Assembly (NCBI RefSeq): GCF_020829665.1
Contig: NZ_JAIVFT010000014.1
Span: forward strand, 1 to 64,000
Source: Nostoc sp. CHAB 5824
Lineage (GTDB): Bacteria; Cyanobacteriota; Cyanobacteriia; Cyanobacteriales; Nostocaceae
Reading direction: 5' to 3'
DNA length: 64,000 nt
Below, one piece after another: positions 8,228 to 16,310 of the stretch. The notes under the pieces were generated by a model. That model was not told the origin of the DNA and made no database searches. It saw only the letters and a program-made list of their open reading frames with translations. A program made the translations under genes and the position numbers. Positions within the stretch are counted from its first letter, which is position 1, and each line of letters begins with the position of its first letter.

Positions 8228-9061
8228 ATGTTAGATAACATTTCGCTATTGCTCCAAGCTTGTGAAAACTTAAACATCAGCTATGAAATTATTCATCCTG
8301 CTCAAAACTTAATCAAAATAAAACTGAATAGTAAACAGTATTATTTTTGTAACTATAGCACTCCGTTACTTAATCAAGCAGTAGCACACTTGATAAAAGA
8401 CAAGGAATACACTTACCATGTTTTAAATAAAAAAGTTAAACTTCCTCGGACATTAGGTTTTCTTTCTCCTTTTTGCAACATAGAGTATAAAATTTACTTA
8501 AAATTTCCAACTATTCAAGATATCGTATTAGAAATCAAAGAAAATTTTGAAACACCAGTGATAGTTAAAAGAAATTCTGGTGCTGGGGGACATAACGTAT
8601 TTTTATGTCAGAATATACATGAAATTGAAACTGCTTTAAAAGAGATTTTTAATATCAATGATAAAAAGTATGATTACGTTGCGATCGCTCAAGAATTTAT
8701 TCACATTAAATCTGAATATAGAGCGGTTTTCTTAAATAAAGAATTAGTTTTACTCTATGAGAAAGATATAACTGATGCGAAATTTGCAGGTAATCTCAGT
8801 CCTCTGCATTGGGATGGTGCAAAAGCCAAATATATTAATGATCCACAAATACTGTCAGAGATTGCTAATTTTACTAAACCAATTTTTGAAGAATTAGACC
8901 TTGATTATGGTGGTTTAGATATAGTCTTAGATAAAAATAATCAATATTGGTTGATTGAAGTCAATTCTCACCCAAATTATAGTATTTTCACTAGAGATAA
9001 TGGAGAGAAGCCTGTACTGAAAATTTTTGAAAAAATGCTTATTAGCCTAGCCTCAAAATAA
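8228..9061 (+). CDS. ATP-grasp domain protein (RimK/cyanophycin-synthetase-like)
   Basis: The 277-residue product has an ATP-grasp fold: VIVKRNSGAGGHNVFLC (nucleotide-binding lysine and glycine loop, about 117-133), IAQEFIHIKSEYRAVFLNKELVLLYEK (metal/substrate strand), and LDYGGLDIVLDKNNQYWLIEVNSHPNYSIF with the magnesium-binding E and N near 255. Relatives ligate carboxylates to amines, as in glutamate ligases and the C-terminal half of amide-forming enzymes. The substrate is unknown. The gene is AT-rich compared with neighbours and stands alone. It is shorter than typical complete ligases, but the N-terminal preATP-grasp region seems present. Confidence 0.78.
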   Translation: MLDNISLLLQACENLNISYEIIHPAQNLIKIKLNSKQYYFCNYSTPLLNQAVAHLIKDKEYTYHVLNKKVKLPRTLGFLSPFCNIEYKIYLKFPTIQDIVLEIKENFETPVIVKRNSGAGGHNVFLCQNIHEIETALKEIFNINDKKYDYVAIAQEFIHIKSEYRAVFLNKELVLLYEKDITDAKFAGNLSPLHWDGAKAKYINDPQILSEIANFTKPIFEELDLDYGGLDIVLDKNNQYWLIEVNSHPNYSIFTRDNGEKPVLKIFEKMLISLASK

Positions 9062-9090
9062 AAAATTTAGCACTTCGGTTAGTTAATTCA

Positions 9091-9786
9091 TCACTCTGCA
9101 TTGAGCGCAGATTGATAAGCTTTAACTTGCAAATCAATACCAGTAATAGCAGTGCCAACTACAACAGAGTAAGCACCTAAATCTAAAGCTTTACGAGCCA
9201 TTTGGGGTGAGGAAATACCGCCTTCACAAATTACTGGAATATTTAGCTGTTGCACAATTTGGGTGAGGAGTTCCCATCCAGGGGGAGAAAGATGTTTTGT
9301 GACAGCAGTGTAACCGTAAAGTGTTGTCCCTACAATATCTGCACCGGCAATTACAGCTGCTTTTGCCGCCTCAATCGTATCAACATCTGCCATTACTGGT
9401 TTACCTAATTCCTGATGGATTCGGGCAATGATATCTGCTAGCGTTTCATTACCAGGACGGTTTTTAGTAGTTGCATCTATGGCGATAATATCTGCTCCAG
9501 CTTTGGCGATCGCAGCAGCATGGTGAAATTGTGGTGTAATATACACATCATACCCAGATATTAATTGCTTCCATAGCCCAATAATTGGTACTTGCACCCT
9601 TTCGCGCACAGCGCTGATGTGATTTGGCGTATCGATACGCACACCAGCTGCACCATTATTTACCGCAGCTTGTGCGATCGCAGCAATTACTCTCGGTTCA
9701 TGCAACGGTGAATCAACAGGCGCTTGACAAGAAACAATCAGTCCGTAACGCAGAAGTTCAATTAAATTAAGAAAATCACTGGGCAT
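9091..9786 (-). CDS. nanE: N-acylglucosamine-6-phosphate 2-epimerase
   Basis: Converts N-acetylmannosamine-6-phosphate to N-acetylglucosamine-6-phosphate, feeding amino sugars into central metabolism. The 231-residue TIM-barrel protein shows LIVSCQAP near the start, GAAGVRIDT, PIIGLWKQ, ADIIAIDATTKNRP, KPVMADVDTIEAA, GADIVGTTLYGYT and the phosphate-binding end VICEGGISSPQMARKALDLGAYSVVVGTAIT. The length is normal for NanE. It lies 27 bp downstream of the sensor kinase gene on the same strand and may be co-transcribed with it. No other sialic-acid or N-acetylglucosamine genes are in the window. Confidence 0.9.
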   Translation of the reverse strand: MPSDFLNLIELLRYGLIVSCQAPVDSPLHEPRVIAAIAQAAVNNGAAGVRIDTPNHISAVRERVQVPIIGLWKQLISGYDVYITPQFHHAAAIAKAGADIIAIDATTKNRPGNETLADIIARIHQELGKPVMADVDTIEAAKAAVIAGADIVGTTLYGYTAVTKHLSPPGWELLTQIVQQLNIPVICEGGISSPQMARKALDLGAYSVVVGTAITGIDLQVKAYQSALNAE

Positions 9787-9813
9787 AAAGGGGATTAGGA
9801 AACAAGCAAAATC

Positions 9814-11832
9814 CTAACTCACCACTCTCGTTGCCTGAGTTGGTATCCATACAGTAAAAATTGAACCAATACTTACAGTTGATTCTACTTCAATTCGTCC
9901 CCGATGGAGTTCTACGAGTTGTTTAGTTAAAGCTAGTCCAAGTCCAGTACCTTCGTAGCGGCGGCGATAGGGTGTATCGAGTTGCTGGAATTTCTCAAAC
10001 AGTAATGGTAATTGTTCATCAGGAATACCAATCCCAGTGTCTTCCACTTGAAAAATAGCGGTATCATCTTCCACCCAAAGACGTAAGGTAACGCTGCCAC
10101 TTTCGGGGGTAAATTTAATAGCATTAGTTAACAAATTCCAGAGAATTTGTTCTACTCGCTCGGCATCGGCGGTAAAGCGATCGCGCCTGGGATCGATTTG
10201 CAAATCAAGGTTGAGATTAATTTGTTCGCTTGTTGCTTTTTTTCGCAGTGACTCTAGAGCATTTTGAGCAACATTAATTAAAGAAAATTCCGAAATATTT
10301 AAAGCTGTCTTCCCAGCCTCGATTTGCGATAAATCGAGGATGTCATTAATCATTTCTAATAAATGTTCTCCACTGTCGTGGATTGTTTGTAGATAACCCC
10401 GTTGTCGTTGACTCAATTCACCCAAAGGCCAACGTAACAATGTAGATGACATCCCAATGACATAAGTTAAAGGCGTAAGCAATTCGTGACTGATAGTAGC
10501 GAGAAACTCACTTCTGAGGCGGCTAGCAGCTTCGGCGGCGAGGAGGGCATCACGTAGTCCGATTGTGCGCTCAATAACTCGTTGTTCGAGAGTTTGTTTT
10601 TCTTGGGTGAGGGTTTGCATTAACTCAGCTTGGTGAATTGCGATCGCTAATTGTTCTGCGATCGAAGTCAGCAAGTTTTTTTCACTCTCAGTCCACTGGT
10701 GTGGATTCTCGCACTGATGAGCAATCAGTAATCCCCACAGTTTATCCTCAAATATAATTGGTGCTGCCAACTTAGCCCTAACTTGGCTTTCCCTTAAAAA
10801 ATTCAACAAGCACTCTTCTAGAGCATAAGTTTTTTCGACATCATCCACAGTTAAGGTAAAGCCTTGGCGATACTTTTCCCAACATTGAGAGGTTCGCCTA
10901 AAGCAATTTTTTTCCGTGTAATTCAACACCGATGTAATAGCATCTGTAGCACGGGCTTCATAGATAATATAACCTCCATAGTTTTGGCAGTTTTCTAGTA
11001 ATGGTTGATTATTAGCTGACACAGAAGGTGAGTGTTTACCGTTGCTCTCATGTATAGAAAAATATATTTCGGAAGGTTCCCCAACTGATAGTTCCATGCC
11101 TGTTGCCAGTGCGGTTTCATTGAGGGAAATAGTGTCAGACTGGTATTGTTGAGTCTTGACTTTGGAACCTTCAAATTTATAGATTACTAATCTGTCTAAT
11201 TCCAGAAACTCACGCACCTGTGTAATTGCCGTTGCCATAATGATCGGCAAATCTAGGCTTTTGCGGATCTGCGTTGTTACCTGATTCAACAACCGTTCTT
11301 GGGAAATCTGTTTTTTTAAAGCATCTTCCACTGGCTGACAGATATAAACTGTCGGCGCAGTTGAGCTTGGAAGTGCTATTATTTCTTGGTTTGGCTGAGT
11401 TAAGAGATATTCTAATAACAACAGCGAGAATTGACTTTGGAGCGTGGCATCATTGGGTCGAATAATTTGGCGATAGCCTTCGAGATTTTGGTGAGTGGAG
11501 GAATCGCACTCAAACAAGTCTCTCAATTCGTAGACAAATGTTGCGATCGCCTCCAAATTAAATGTCAAACTAGCATTCAGCGCTGAGTAAATTCCTTGCT
11601 CCCCTTCCTCGAAGTTTCCTACCAACAGCGCACTAAACTGCTCAGAAACCACCAACGTAAACCTTTGCCTTTGCCATTCTACAGGTATGCAAATCCTCAT
11701 CAACACAGCTTCTGTCAGTATCAGAGCGGCACTTCCCACGGTTTGAGCCATCTGTTCCAACAATTCCCCAAGCTGATTAAATACAACAATAGGCAAGGTT
11801 CGAGAAAAGCTCAAATCAGGAGAACTAGGCAT
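9814..11832 (-). CDS. GAF-domain sensor histidine kinase
   Basis: A 672-residue cytoplasmic sensor kinase. Residues about 1-180 form an N-terminal sensory region seen in cyanobacterial kinases. About 185-405 is a long phytochrome-like GAF domain ending RAKLAAPIIFEDKLWGLLIA. A coiled coil (QEKQTLEQRVIERT) leads to the HisKA dimerisation helix with the phospho-acceptor His in FLATISHELLTPL, then HATPase motifs: N box LLTNAIKF, G1 DTGIGIP and G2 GTGLGLAL. I see no Cys-His bilin site. There is no adjacent response regulator, so this is an orphan kinase. The start at 11832 is the first in-frame ATG with a reasonable N-terminus. Confidence 0.88.
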   Translation of the reverse strand: MPSSPDLSFSRTLPIVVFNQLGELLEQMAQTVGSAALILTEAVLMRICIPVEWQRQRFTLVVSEQFSALLVGNFEEGEQGIYSALNASLTFNLEAIATFVYELRDLFECDSSTHQNLEGYRQIIRPNDATLQSQFSLLLLEYLLTQPNQEIIALPSSTAPTVYICQPVEDALKKQISQERLLNQVTTQIRKSLDLPIIMATAITQVREFLELDRLVIYKFEGSKVKTQQYQSDTISLNETALATGMELSVGEPSEIYFSIHESNGKHSPSVSANNQPLLENCQNYGGYIIYEARATDAITSVLNYTEKNCFRRTSQCWEKYRQGFTLTVDDVEKTYALEECLLNFLRESQVRAKLAAPIIFEDKLWGLLIAHQCENPHQWTESEKNLLTSIAEQLAIAIHQAELMQTLTQEKQTLEQRVIERTIGLRDALLAAEAASRLRSEFLATISHELLTPLTYVIGMSSTLLRWPLGELSQRQRGYLQTIHDSGEHLLEMINDILDLSQIEAGKTALNISEFSLINVAQNALESLRKKATSEQINLNLDLQIDPRRDRFTADAERVEQILWNLLTNAIKFTPESGSVTLRLWVEDDTAIFQVEDTGIGIPDEQLPLLFEKFQQLDTPYRRRYEGTGLGLALTKQLVELHRGRIEVESTVSIGSIFTVWIPTQATRVVS

Positions 11833-11926
11833 TTTAAATCATTACTGGTAAGAGGGGGCTGAATGCAGGGAAAAAGTTTGTTTTGATTGTGCAATAACCA
11901 ATAGTTTAAGACGGTAATACAGCATT

Positions 11927-12637
11927 ATGCATCGTACAAGTAGCATATCGGGTGGATGGAATCAGTCAGAGGGCTTAATTTTTTTAGAACAAACTCCAGC
12001 GCCTTTCGTGTTAATTACGGCTGCTGATACCGACATTCAAACTTTGGCAGTTGCGGTAACAAAATTACCTACAAGCTTTCCTGCCTTAAGAGTCGCCAAT
12101 CTCTTGCAGTTACAGCAACAATTAACCATAGATACTTATGGAGAGCAAGTTTTGGAACTTGCCCAGGTAATCATTTTGCGCCTGTTGGGAGGACGTTCCT
12201 ACTGGAGTTATGGCTTAGAAGTAGTCCAAGAAATTGTGCAACGTAATGGTAAAACCCTCATTGTAATGCCAGGAGACGACGCTTTTGATCCCGATTTAAT
12301 TTCCCAGTCTACCCTGCCCTTGGGTATTGTTAACCAAGTATGGCAGTATTTTAGCGAAGGCGGCGTGGAAAATTTCGTTAATGCTCTCCAATTTATCTCT
12401 GACAGCTGCCTGTTAACTGCATATAATCCGCCGTTACCCCGTCCAGTTCCGCGTGTGGGATTGTATGAATGGGAAGTGAGGAGTGGGGAGTGGGGGATGA
12501 GGGGACAAGGGGACAAGGGGACAAGGGGACAAGGGGACAAGGGGACAAGGGGACAAGGGGACAAGGGGACAAGGGGACAAGGGGACAAGGGGACAAGGAG
12601 GACAAGGAGAATTAGACACTCAATCATCCACCTTTGA
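11927..12637 (+). CDS. cobN: Cobaltochelatase subunit CobN, N-terminal part (frame-broken)
   Basis: CobN is the large subunit of aerobic-type cobaltochelatase, which inserts cobalt into the corrin ring. The first ~181 residues (MHRTSSISGG, FVLITAADTDIQTLAVAV, ILRLLGGRSYW, LIVMPGDD) match the CobN N-terminus. The coding sequence then enters a GGGGACAA octamer tract at 12501-12596 and terminates at TGA 12635-12637 inside a second repeat array. The rest of CobN continues in another frame (positions congruent to 0 mod 3 against 2 mod 3 here). A change of +1 or -2 octamers would rejoin the frames without a stop. It is either a disabled gene, a slippage-variable gene or a copy-number error in the assembly. 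Confidence 0.8.
   Translation: MHRTSSISGGWNQSEGLIFLEQTPAPFVLITAADTDIQTLAVAVTKLPTSFPALRVANLLQLQQQLTIDTYGEQVLELAQVIILRLLGGRSYWSYGLEVVQEIVQRNGKTLIVMPGDDAFDPDLISQSTLPLGIVNQVWQYFSEGGVENFVNALQFISDSCLLTAYNPPLPRPVPRVGLYEWEVRSGEWGMRGQGDKGTRGQGDKGTRGQGDKGTRGQGDKGTRRTRRIRHSIIHL
12501..12605. repeat. Octanucleotide tandem repeat (GGGGACAA)12 inside cobN
   Basis: Twelve perfect GGGGACAA units run from 12501 to 12596, followed by a slightly altered nine-base unit. All three frames through the tract lack stops, giving the peptide pattern RGQGDKGT. Because 8 is not divisible by 3, each gain or loss of a unit changes the downstream frame. Confidence 0.95.
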
Positions 12638-12875
12638 TACTCGTTCATCCACCTCAGAACCTCAATCATCCACCTTTGATACTCGTTCATCCACCTTTGA
12701 TACTCGTTCATCCACCTCAGAACCTCAATCATCCACCTTTGATACTCAATCATCCATCTTTGATACTCAATCATCCACCTTTGATACTCATTCATCCACC
12801 TTTGATACTCGTTCATCCACCTTTGATACTCGTTCATCCACCTCAGATACTCATTCATCCATCTCAGAACCTCAA
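12624..12875. repeat. Twelve-copy 21-bp tandem repeat inside cobN
   Basis: Twelve 21-bp units with core TCATCCACCTTTGATACTC or the variant TCATCCACCTCAGAACCTC. In the frame of the downstream CobN segment they encode heptapeptides such as SSTFDTR and SSTSEPQ without stops. The same core, in reverse complement, forms half of the 42-bp repeat at 53121-53400. Confidence 0.95.
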
Positions 12876-13022
12876 GGCTTCCAATCCCCAATCCCCATTG
12901 CCCCTAATCCCCAGAGGGGGCCCCGAGTTCCCCAATCCCCAGTCCCCAAAATTGGCATCCTTTTCTACCGCGCTCATTATTTAGCGGGGAATACTAAGGT
13001 AATTGATGCTTTATGCGAAGCC

Positions 13023-16000
13023 TTGGTACAGAAAAATTTACAACCTGTGCCAGTGTTTGTTTCTTCATTACGTGAACCAGATGTGCAAGTTGAGTTGAGT
13101 GAATTTTTTCAACCCAAAGAAGCCGAATCAATAGCTGTGTTGCTGAATACCACCAGTTTTTCTCTAGCACGCTTGGAAAGCGAAACACCCCAAACTGAAC
13201 TATGGGAAAAACTAGATGTGCCTGTATTACAGGTGATCCTCAGTGGCGGATCAATTGAGCAGTGGGAGTCACAGTTTCAAGGGCTTTCTCCCCGCGATAT
13301 TGGGATGAATGTAGCGCTACCAGAAGTAGATGGGCGGATTATTACTCGTGCTGTGTCTTTTAAAGCAGTACAAACTCGTAATCCCCATCTAGAGACAGAT
13401 GTGGTAATTTATGAACCAGTGAGCGATCGCATTGAGTTCGTTGCTAACCTAGCAGCAAATTGGGCGCGTCTGCGTTCCAAACCACCTCAAGAACGGCGAA
13501 TTGCCCTAATTCTGGCAAACTACCCCAACCGTAATGGACGGCTTGCCAATGGTGTGGGACTAGACACTCCGGCTAGTTGTGTAGAAATCCTTCAGGCTTT
13601 ACATTTGGCTGGGTATGAAGTAGAAAATCCACCTGTTCAAGGAGACGAGTTGATTCAGCGGTTGACAGATGGCGTAACCAATGATCCGGAAGGTCGAGAA
13701 TCGCTTCCGGTAAACCAAAGTGTTTCTTGGGAAGAGTATCAACAGTATTTCGCTTCATTGCCGCCAGCAGTTCAGCAAGGTATTAGTGAAAGGTGGGGAG
13801 TGGGGAATGGGGAGTGGGGAGTAGGAGAAGAAGCAAGGGAGCAGGGAGCAGGGAGCAGGGGAGATGAGTTTTCACCTCTGCCCCCTGCACCCTGCCCTTC
13901 TGCCTCTTTCCCCGTTCCCGGAATTCAACTCGGCAACGTTTTTGTGGGAATTCAGCCAGCAAGGGGTTATGATAATGACCCCAGTTTGAATTATCATGCG
14001 CCGGATTTAGAACCAACTCATGCTTATTTAGCTTTCTACTATTGGGTAAGAGAATGTTTTGGTGCTGATGCTGTAGTTCATGTGGGAAAACATGGAAATC
14101 TAGAATGGCTACCGGGTAAAAGTGTGGCTTTATCCAGCAATTGTTATCCAGAAGTGGCTTTTGGCGCACTTCCCCACCTGTACCCGTTTATTGTGAATGA
14201 TCCTGGTGAAGGTTCCCAAGCCAAACGTCGCGCTCAAGCGGTGATTATAGATCACCTTACGCCGCCTATGACTCGTGCGGAACTCTACGGTTCTTTACAA
14301 CAGTTAGAAAATTTAATTGATGAGTATTACGAAGCGGATAGTTTAGACCCTTCGCGTTTGCCAGTGCTTCGCGATCGCATCCGCGAACTGGTGATCAAAG
14401 AAAATCTCCATCTAGATTTAGGAATCCAAAATGAAACAGAAATTTTTAATTCGGAATCTTTAGTTTTGAATTCCATCGGTGGTTATCTTTGTGAATTGAA
14501 AGAAGCCCAAATCCGCGACGGGTTACACATTTTTGGGCAATGTCCCCAAGGACGCCAGTTGCGAGATTTAATAGTAGCGATCGCTCGCATACCCAACCGC
14601 CATTCTTCAGGTATCACCCGTGCCATAGCTCAAGATTGGGGTTTAGATTTCGACCCCCTCACAGCCGATTTGTCAATGCCTAGTGGTGAATACTCAATAG
14701 TCAATGGCACAGAATGCCGTACCGTCGGTGATATTGTCGAAGTCCTAGAAGAACACGCCGCCCTCTTAGTAGAACAACTAATAAATCAAAACTCTTGTAC
14801 AGACGCGATTCATCGCGTCTCCCCCCCCAGCACAGACGCGATGAATCGCGTCTCTACCTGGATACGCGATCGCCTGCTTCCGGCTTTACAACAAACCCAT
14901 CAAGAAATCACCCACTTATTACATGGACTCGATGGCGGTTACGTCCCAAGCGCCCCATCTGGCGCACCCACGCGCGGCCGCCCAGAAGTTCTACCAACTG
15001 GAAGAAACTTTTATTCTGTCGATATTCGCGCCATTCCCACAGAAACAGCCTGGGATATCGGTAGAAAAGCAGCTGAAACCCTCGTTGAATATTACACTCA
15101 AGAACATGGTGAGTATCCAAAAACACTAGGTTTATCACTGTGGGGAACTGCCACCATGAGAACTGGCGGTGATGACATAGCCGAAGCCTTGGCTTTACTT
15201 GGAGTCCAACCTGTATGGGATGGTGCAGCGCGGCGAGTAGTAGATTTTGAAATTTTGCCCCTAGCGATTTTGGGGCGTCCCCGTGTAGATGTCACCTTAC
15301 GAATTTCGGGATTCTTCCGGGATGCTTTTCCCAATTTAATTGATTTATTCGCTCAAGCAGTGTCAGCAGTAGCAGACTTGAATGAACCGCCAGAACAAAA
15401 TCCCCTCGCGGATGCAGTTCGCCAAGAAACTGATTTGTGGACTCAACAAGGATTAACTTTAGAAGAAGCAGTGGTGCGATCGCGCTATCGCATCTTTGGT
15501 TCTCGCCCAGGTGCTTACGGCGCTGGACTCCAAGGTTTAATTGAATCGCAAAACTGGACAGATGATCAAGATTTAGCCCGCGCCTACATCAACTGGAGTT
15601 CTTACGCCTACTCTTCGGGAAGCGGGGCAGGGGAAGCAGGGGAAGCAGGGGGAGCAGGGGAGGCAGGGGAAGCTAAGGAGAATAACCAATTCCCAATTCC
15701 CAATCCCCAATTCCCAATTCCCAATCCCGAAGCCTTCAAGCAACGCTTGGCGCAAATGCAAGTTGTCCTGCATAATCAAGATAATCGTGAACACGACCTA
15801 CTTGATTCTGATGATTATTACCAATTTCAAGGTGGCTTAACTGCGGCGGTGCGTTCTCTACAGGGAAAAAATCCCCAAACTTATTTTGGTGATAATTCTA
15901 TACCCGCCCAACCACGTGTTCGCCAACTGAAAGAAGAAATTGCACGGGTGTATCGTTCTCGCGTAGTTAATCCTAAGTGGATTGCGGGAGTCATGCGCCA

Positions 16001-16301
16001 CGGTTACAAAGGTGCTTTTGAAATGGCGGCGACGGTAGATTTTTTATTCGCCTATGATGCAACAGCTAAATGTGTCGAAGATTATATGTATCAAGGCATA
16101 GTAGAAGCTTACTTGCTCGATCCAGTTGTGTCAGAATTTATTCAGGAAAAGAACCCTTATGCTCTGCGTGATATTGCTGAAAGATTATTAGAAGCACACA
16201 AGCGCAATTTGTGGGAGGATGTAAATATAGGAACATTAGAAGCTTTGAGGAACCTAGTACATCAAGCTGAAGCAGTTATCGAAGAAAAATCAATGGTGTA
16301 G
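13023..16301 (+). CDS. cobN: Cobaltochelatase subunit CobN, main C-terminal part
   Basis: This frame is open from 12501. CobN homology resumes at about 12948 with KIGILFYRAHYLAGNTKVID, so the TTG at 13023 is only a nominal start. Core CobN/BchH-family signatures are clear: VVHVGKHGNLEWLPGKS, RVDVTLRISGFFRDAFPNLI, RIFGSRPGAYGAGLQGLI and MRHGYKGAFEMAATVDFLF. The protein is enlarged by at least three in-frame low-complexity insertions near 13794-13917, 14799-14855 and 15616-15733, made of repeats otherwise found between genes. Another unusual stretch lies near 14940-15000. The chelatase acts with an ATPase complex, typically shared with magnesium chelatase in cyanobacteria. No cobalamin riboswitch is visible upstream at 11833-11926. 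Confidence 0.9.
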   Translation: MVQKNLQPVPVFVSSLREPDVQVELSEFFQPKEAESIAVLLNTTSFSLARLESETPQTELWEKLDVPVLQVILSGGSIEQWESQFQGLSPRDIGMNVALPEVDGRIITRAVSFKAVQTRNPHLETDVVIYEPVSDRIEFVANLAANWARLRSKPPQERRIALILANYPNRNGRLANGVGLDTPASCVEILQALHLAGYEVENPPVQGDELIQRLTDGVTNDPEGRESLPVNQSVSWEEYQQYFASLPPAVQQGISERWGVGNGEWGVGEEAREQGAGSRGDEFSPLPPAPCPSASFPVPGIQLGNVFVGIQPARGYDNDPSLNYHAPDLEPTHAYLAFYYWVRECFGADAVVHVGKHGNLEWLPGKSVALSSNCYPEVAFGALPHLYPFIVNDPGEGSQAKRRAQAVIIDHLTPPMTRAELYGSLQQLENLIDEYYEADSLDPSRLPVLRDRIRELVIKENLHLDLGIQNETEIFNSESLVLNSIGGYLCELKEAQIRDGLHIFGQCPQGRQLRDLIVAIARIPNRHSSGITRAIAQDWGLDFDPLTADLSMPSGEYSIVNGTECRTVGDIVEVLEEHAALLVEQLINQNSCTDAIHRVSPPSTDAMNRVSTWIRDRLLPALQQTHQEITHLLHGLDGGYVPSAPSGAPTRGRPEVLPTGRNFYSVDIRAIPTETAWDIGRKAAETLVEYYTQEHGEYPKTLGLSLWGTATMRTGGDDIAEALALLGVQPVWDGAARRVVDFEILPLAILGRPRVDVTLRISGFFRDAFPNLIDLFAQAVSAVADLNEPPEQNPLADAVRQETDLWTQQGLTLEEAVVRSRYRIFGSRPGAYGAGLQGLIESQNWTDDQDLARAYINWSSYAYSSGSGAGEAGEAGGAGEAGEAKENNQFPIPNPQFPIPNPEAFKQRLAQMQVVLHNQDNREHDLLDSDDYYQFQGGLTAAVRSLQGKNPQTYFGDNSIPAQPRVRQLKEEIARVYRSRVVNPKWIAGVMRHGYKGAFEMAATVDFLFAYDATAKCVEDYMYQGIVEAYLLDPVVSEFIQEKNPYALRDIAERLLEAHKRNLWEDVNIGTLEALRNLVHQAEAVIEEKSMV
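13794..13917. repeat. In-frame GGGGAGT-type repeat insertion in cobN
   Basis: About 124 bp of GGGGAGTGGGGAATGG-like and GGGAGCA-type repeats, followed by its CCCCTGC-rich complement, read in frame as WGVGNGEWGVGEEARE and on to a proline-rich part. The composition is unlike the surrounding CobN sequence and like intergenic heptamer repeats elsewhere in the window. Confidence 0.8.
14799..14855. repeat. In-frame palindromic repeat pair in cobN
   Basis: Two near-identical 22-bp units, ACAGACGCGATTCATCGCGT and ACAGACGCGATGAATCGCGT (first 20 bases), each a palindrome around GCGAT-ATCGC, separated by a C run. They are read in frame as TDAIHRVSPPSTDAMNRVST. This is a typical intergenic palindrome type found here inside a gene. 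Confidence 0.8.
15616..15733. repeat. In-frame GGGGAAGCA / CCCAATTCC repeat insertion in cobN
   Basis: A run of GGGGAAGCA-like units, then repeated CCAATTCCCAATCCC units, translated as GEAGEAGGAGEAGEA and then FPIPNPQFPIPNP. The flanking CobN sequence (INWSSYAY before, EAFKQRLAQMQ after) continues in frame across it. Confidence 0.8.
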
Positions 16302-16310
16302 GAAAGAAAT

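Noticed and set aside
11833..11926. Possible cobalamin riboswitch ahead of cobN
   Set aside because: The 94-bp region is too short and lacks a B12-box-like GCCACTG sequence.
12501..12875. Possible CRISPR array
   Set aside because: The units are directly adjacent without unique spacers, and no cas genes are present. The same reasoning applies to 53121-53400.
12208..12891. Minus-strand ORFs across the cobN repeat arrays
   Set aside because: Repeat-derived peptides antisense to genuine CobN sequence.
12634..12984. 116-codon ORF of repeated ILVHPPQ-type peptides
   Set aside because: An out-of-frame reading of the 21-bp repeat array inside cobN; the CobN frame gives real homology on both sides.
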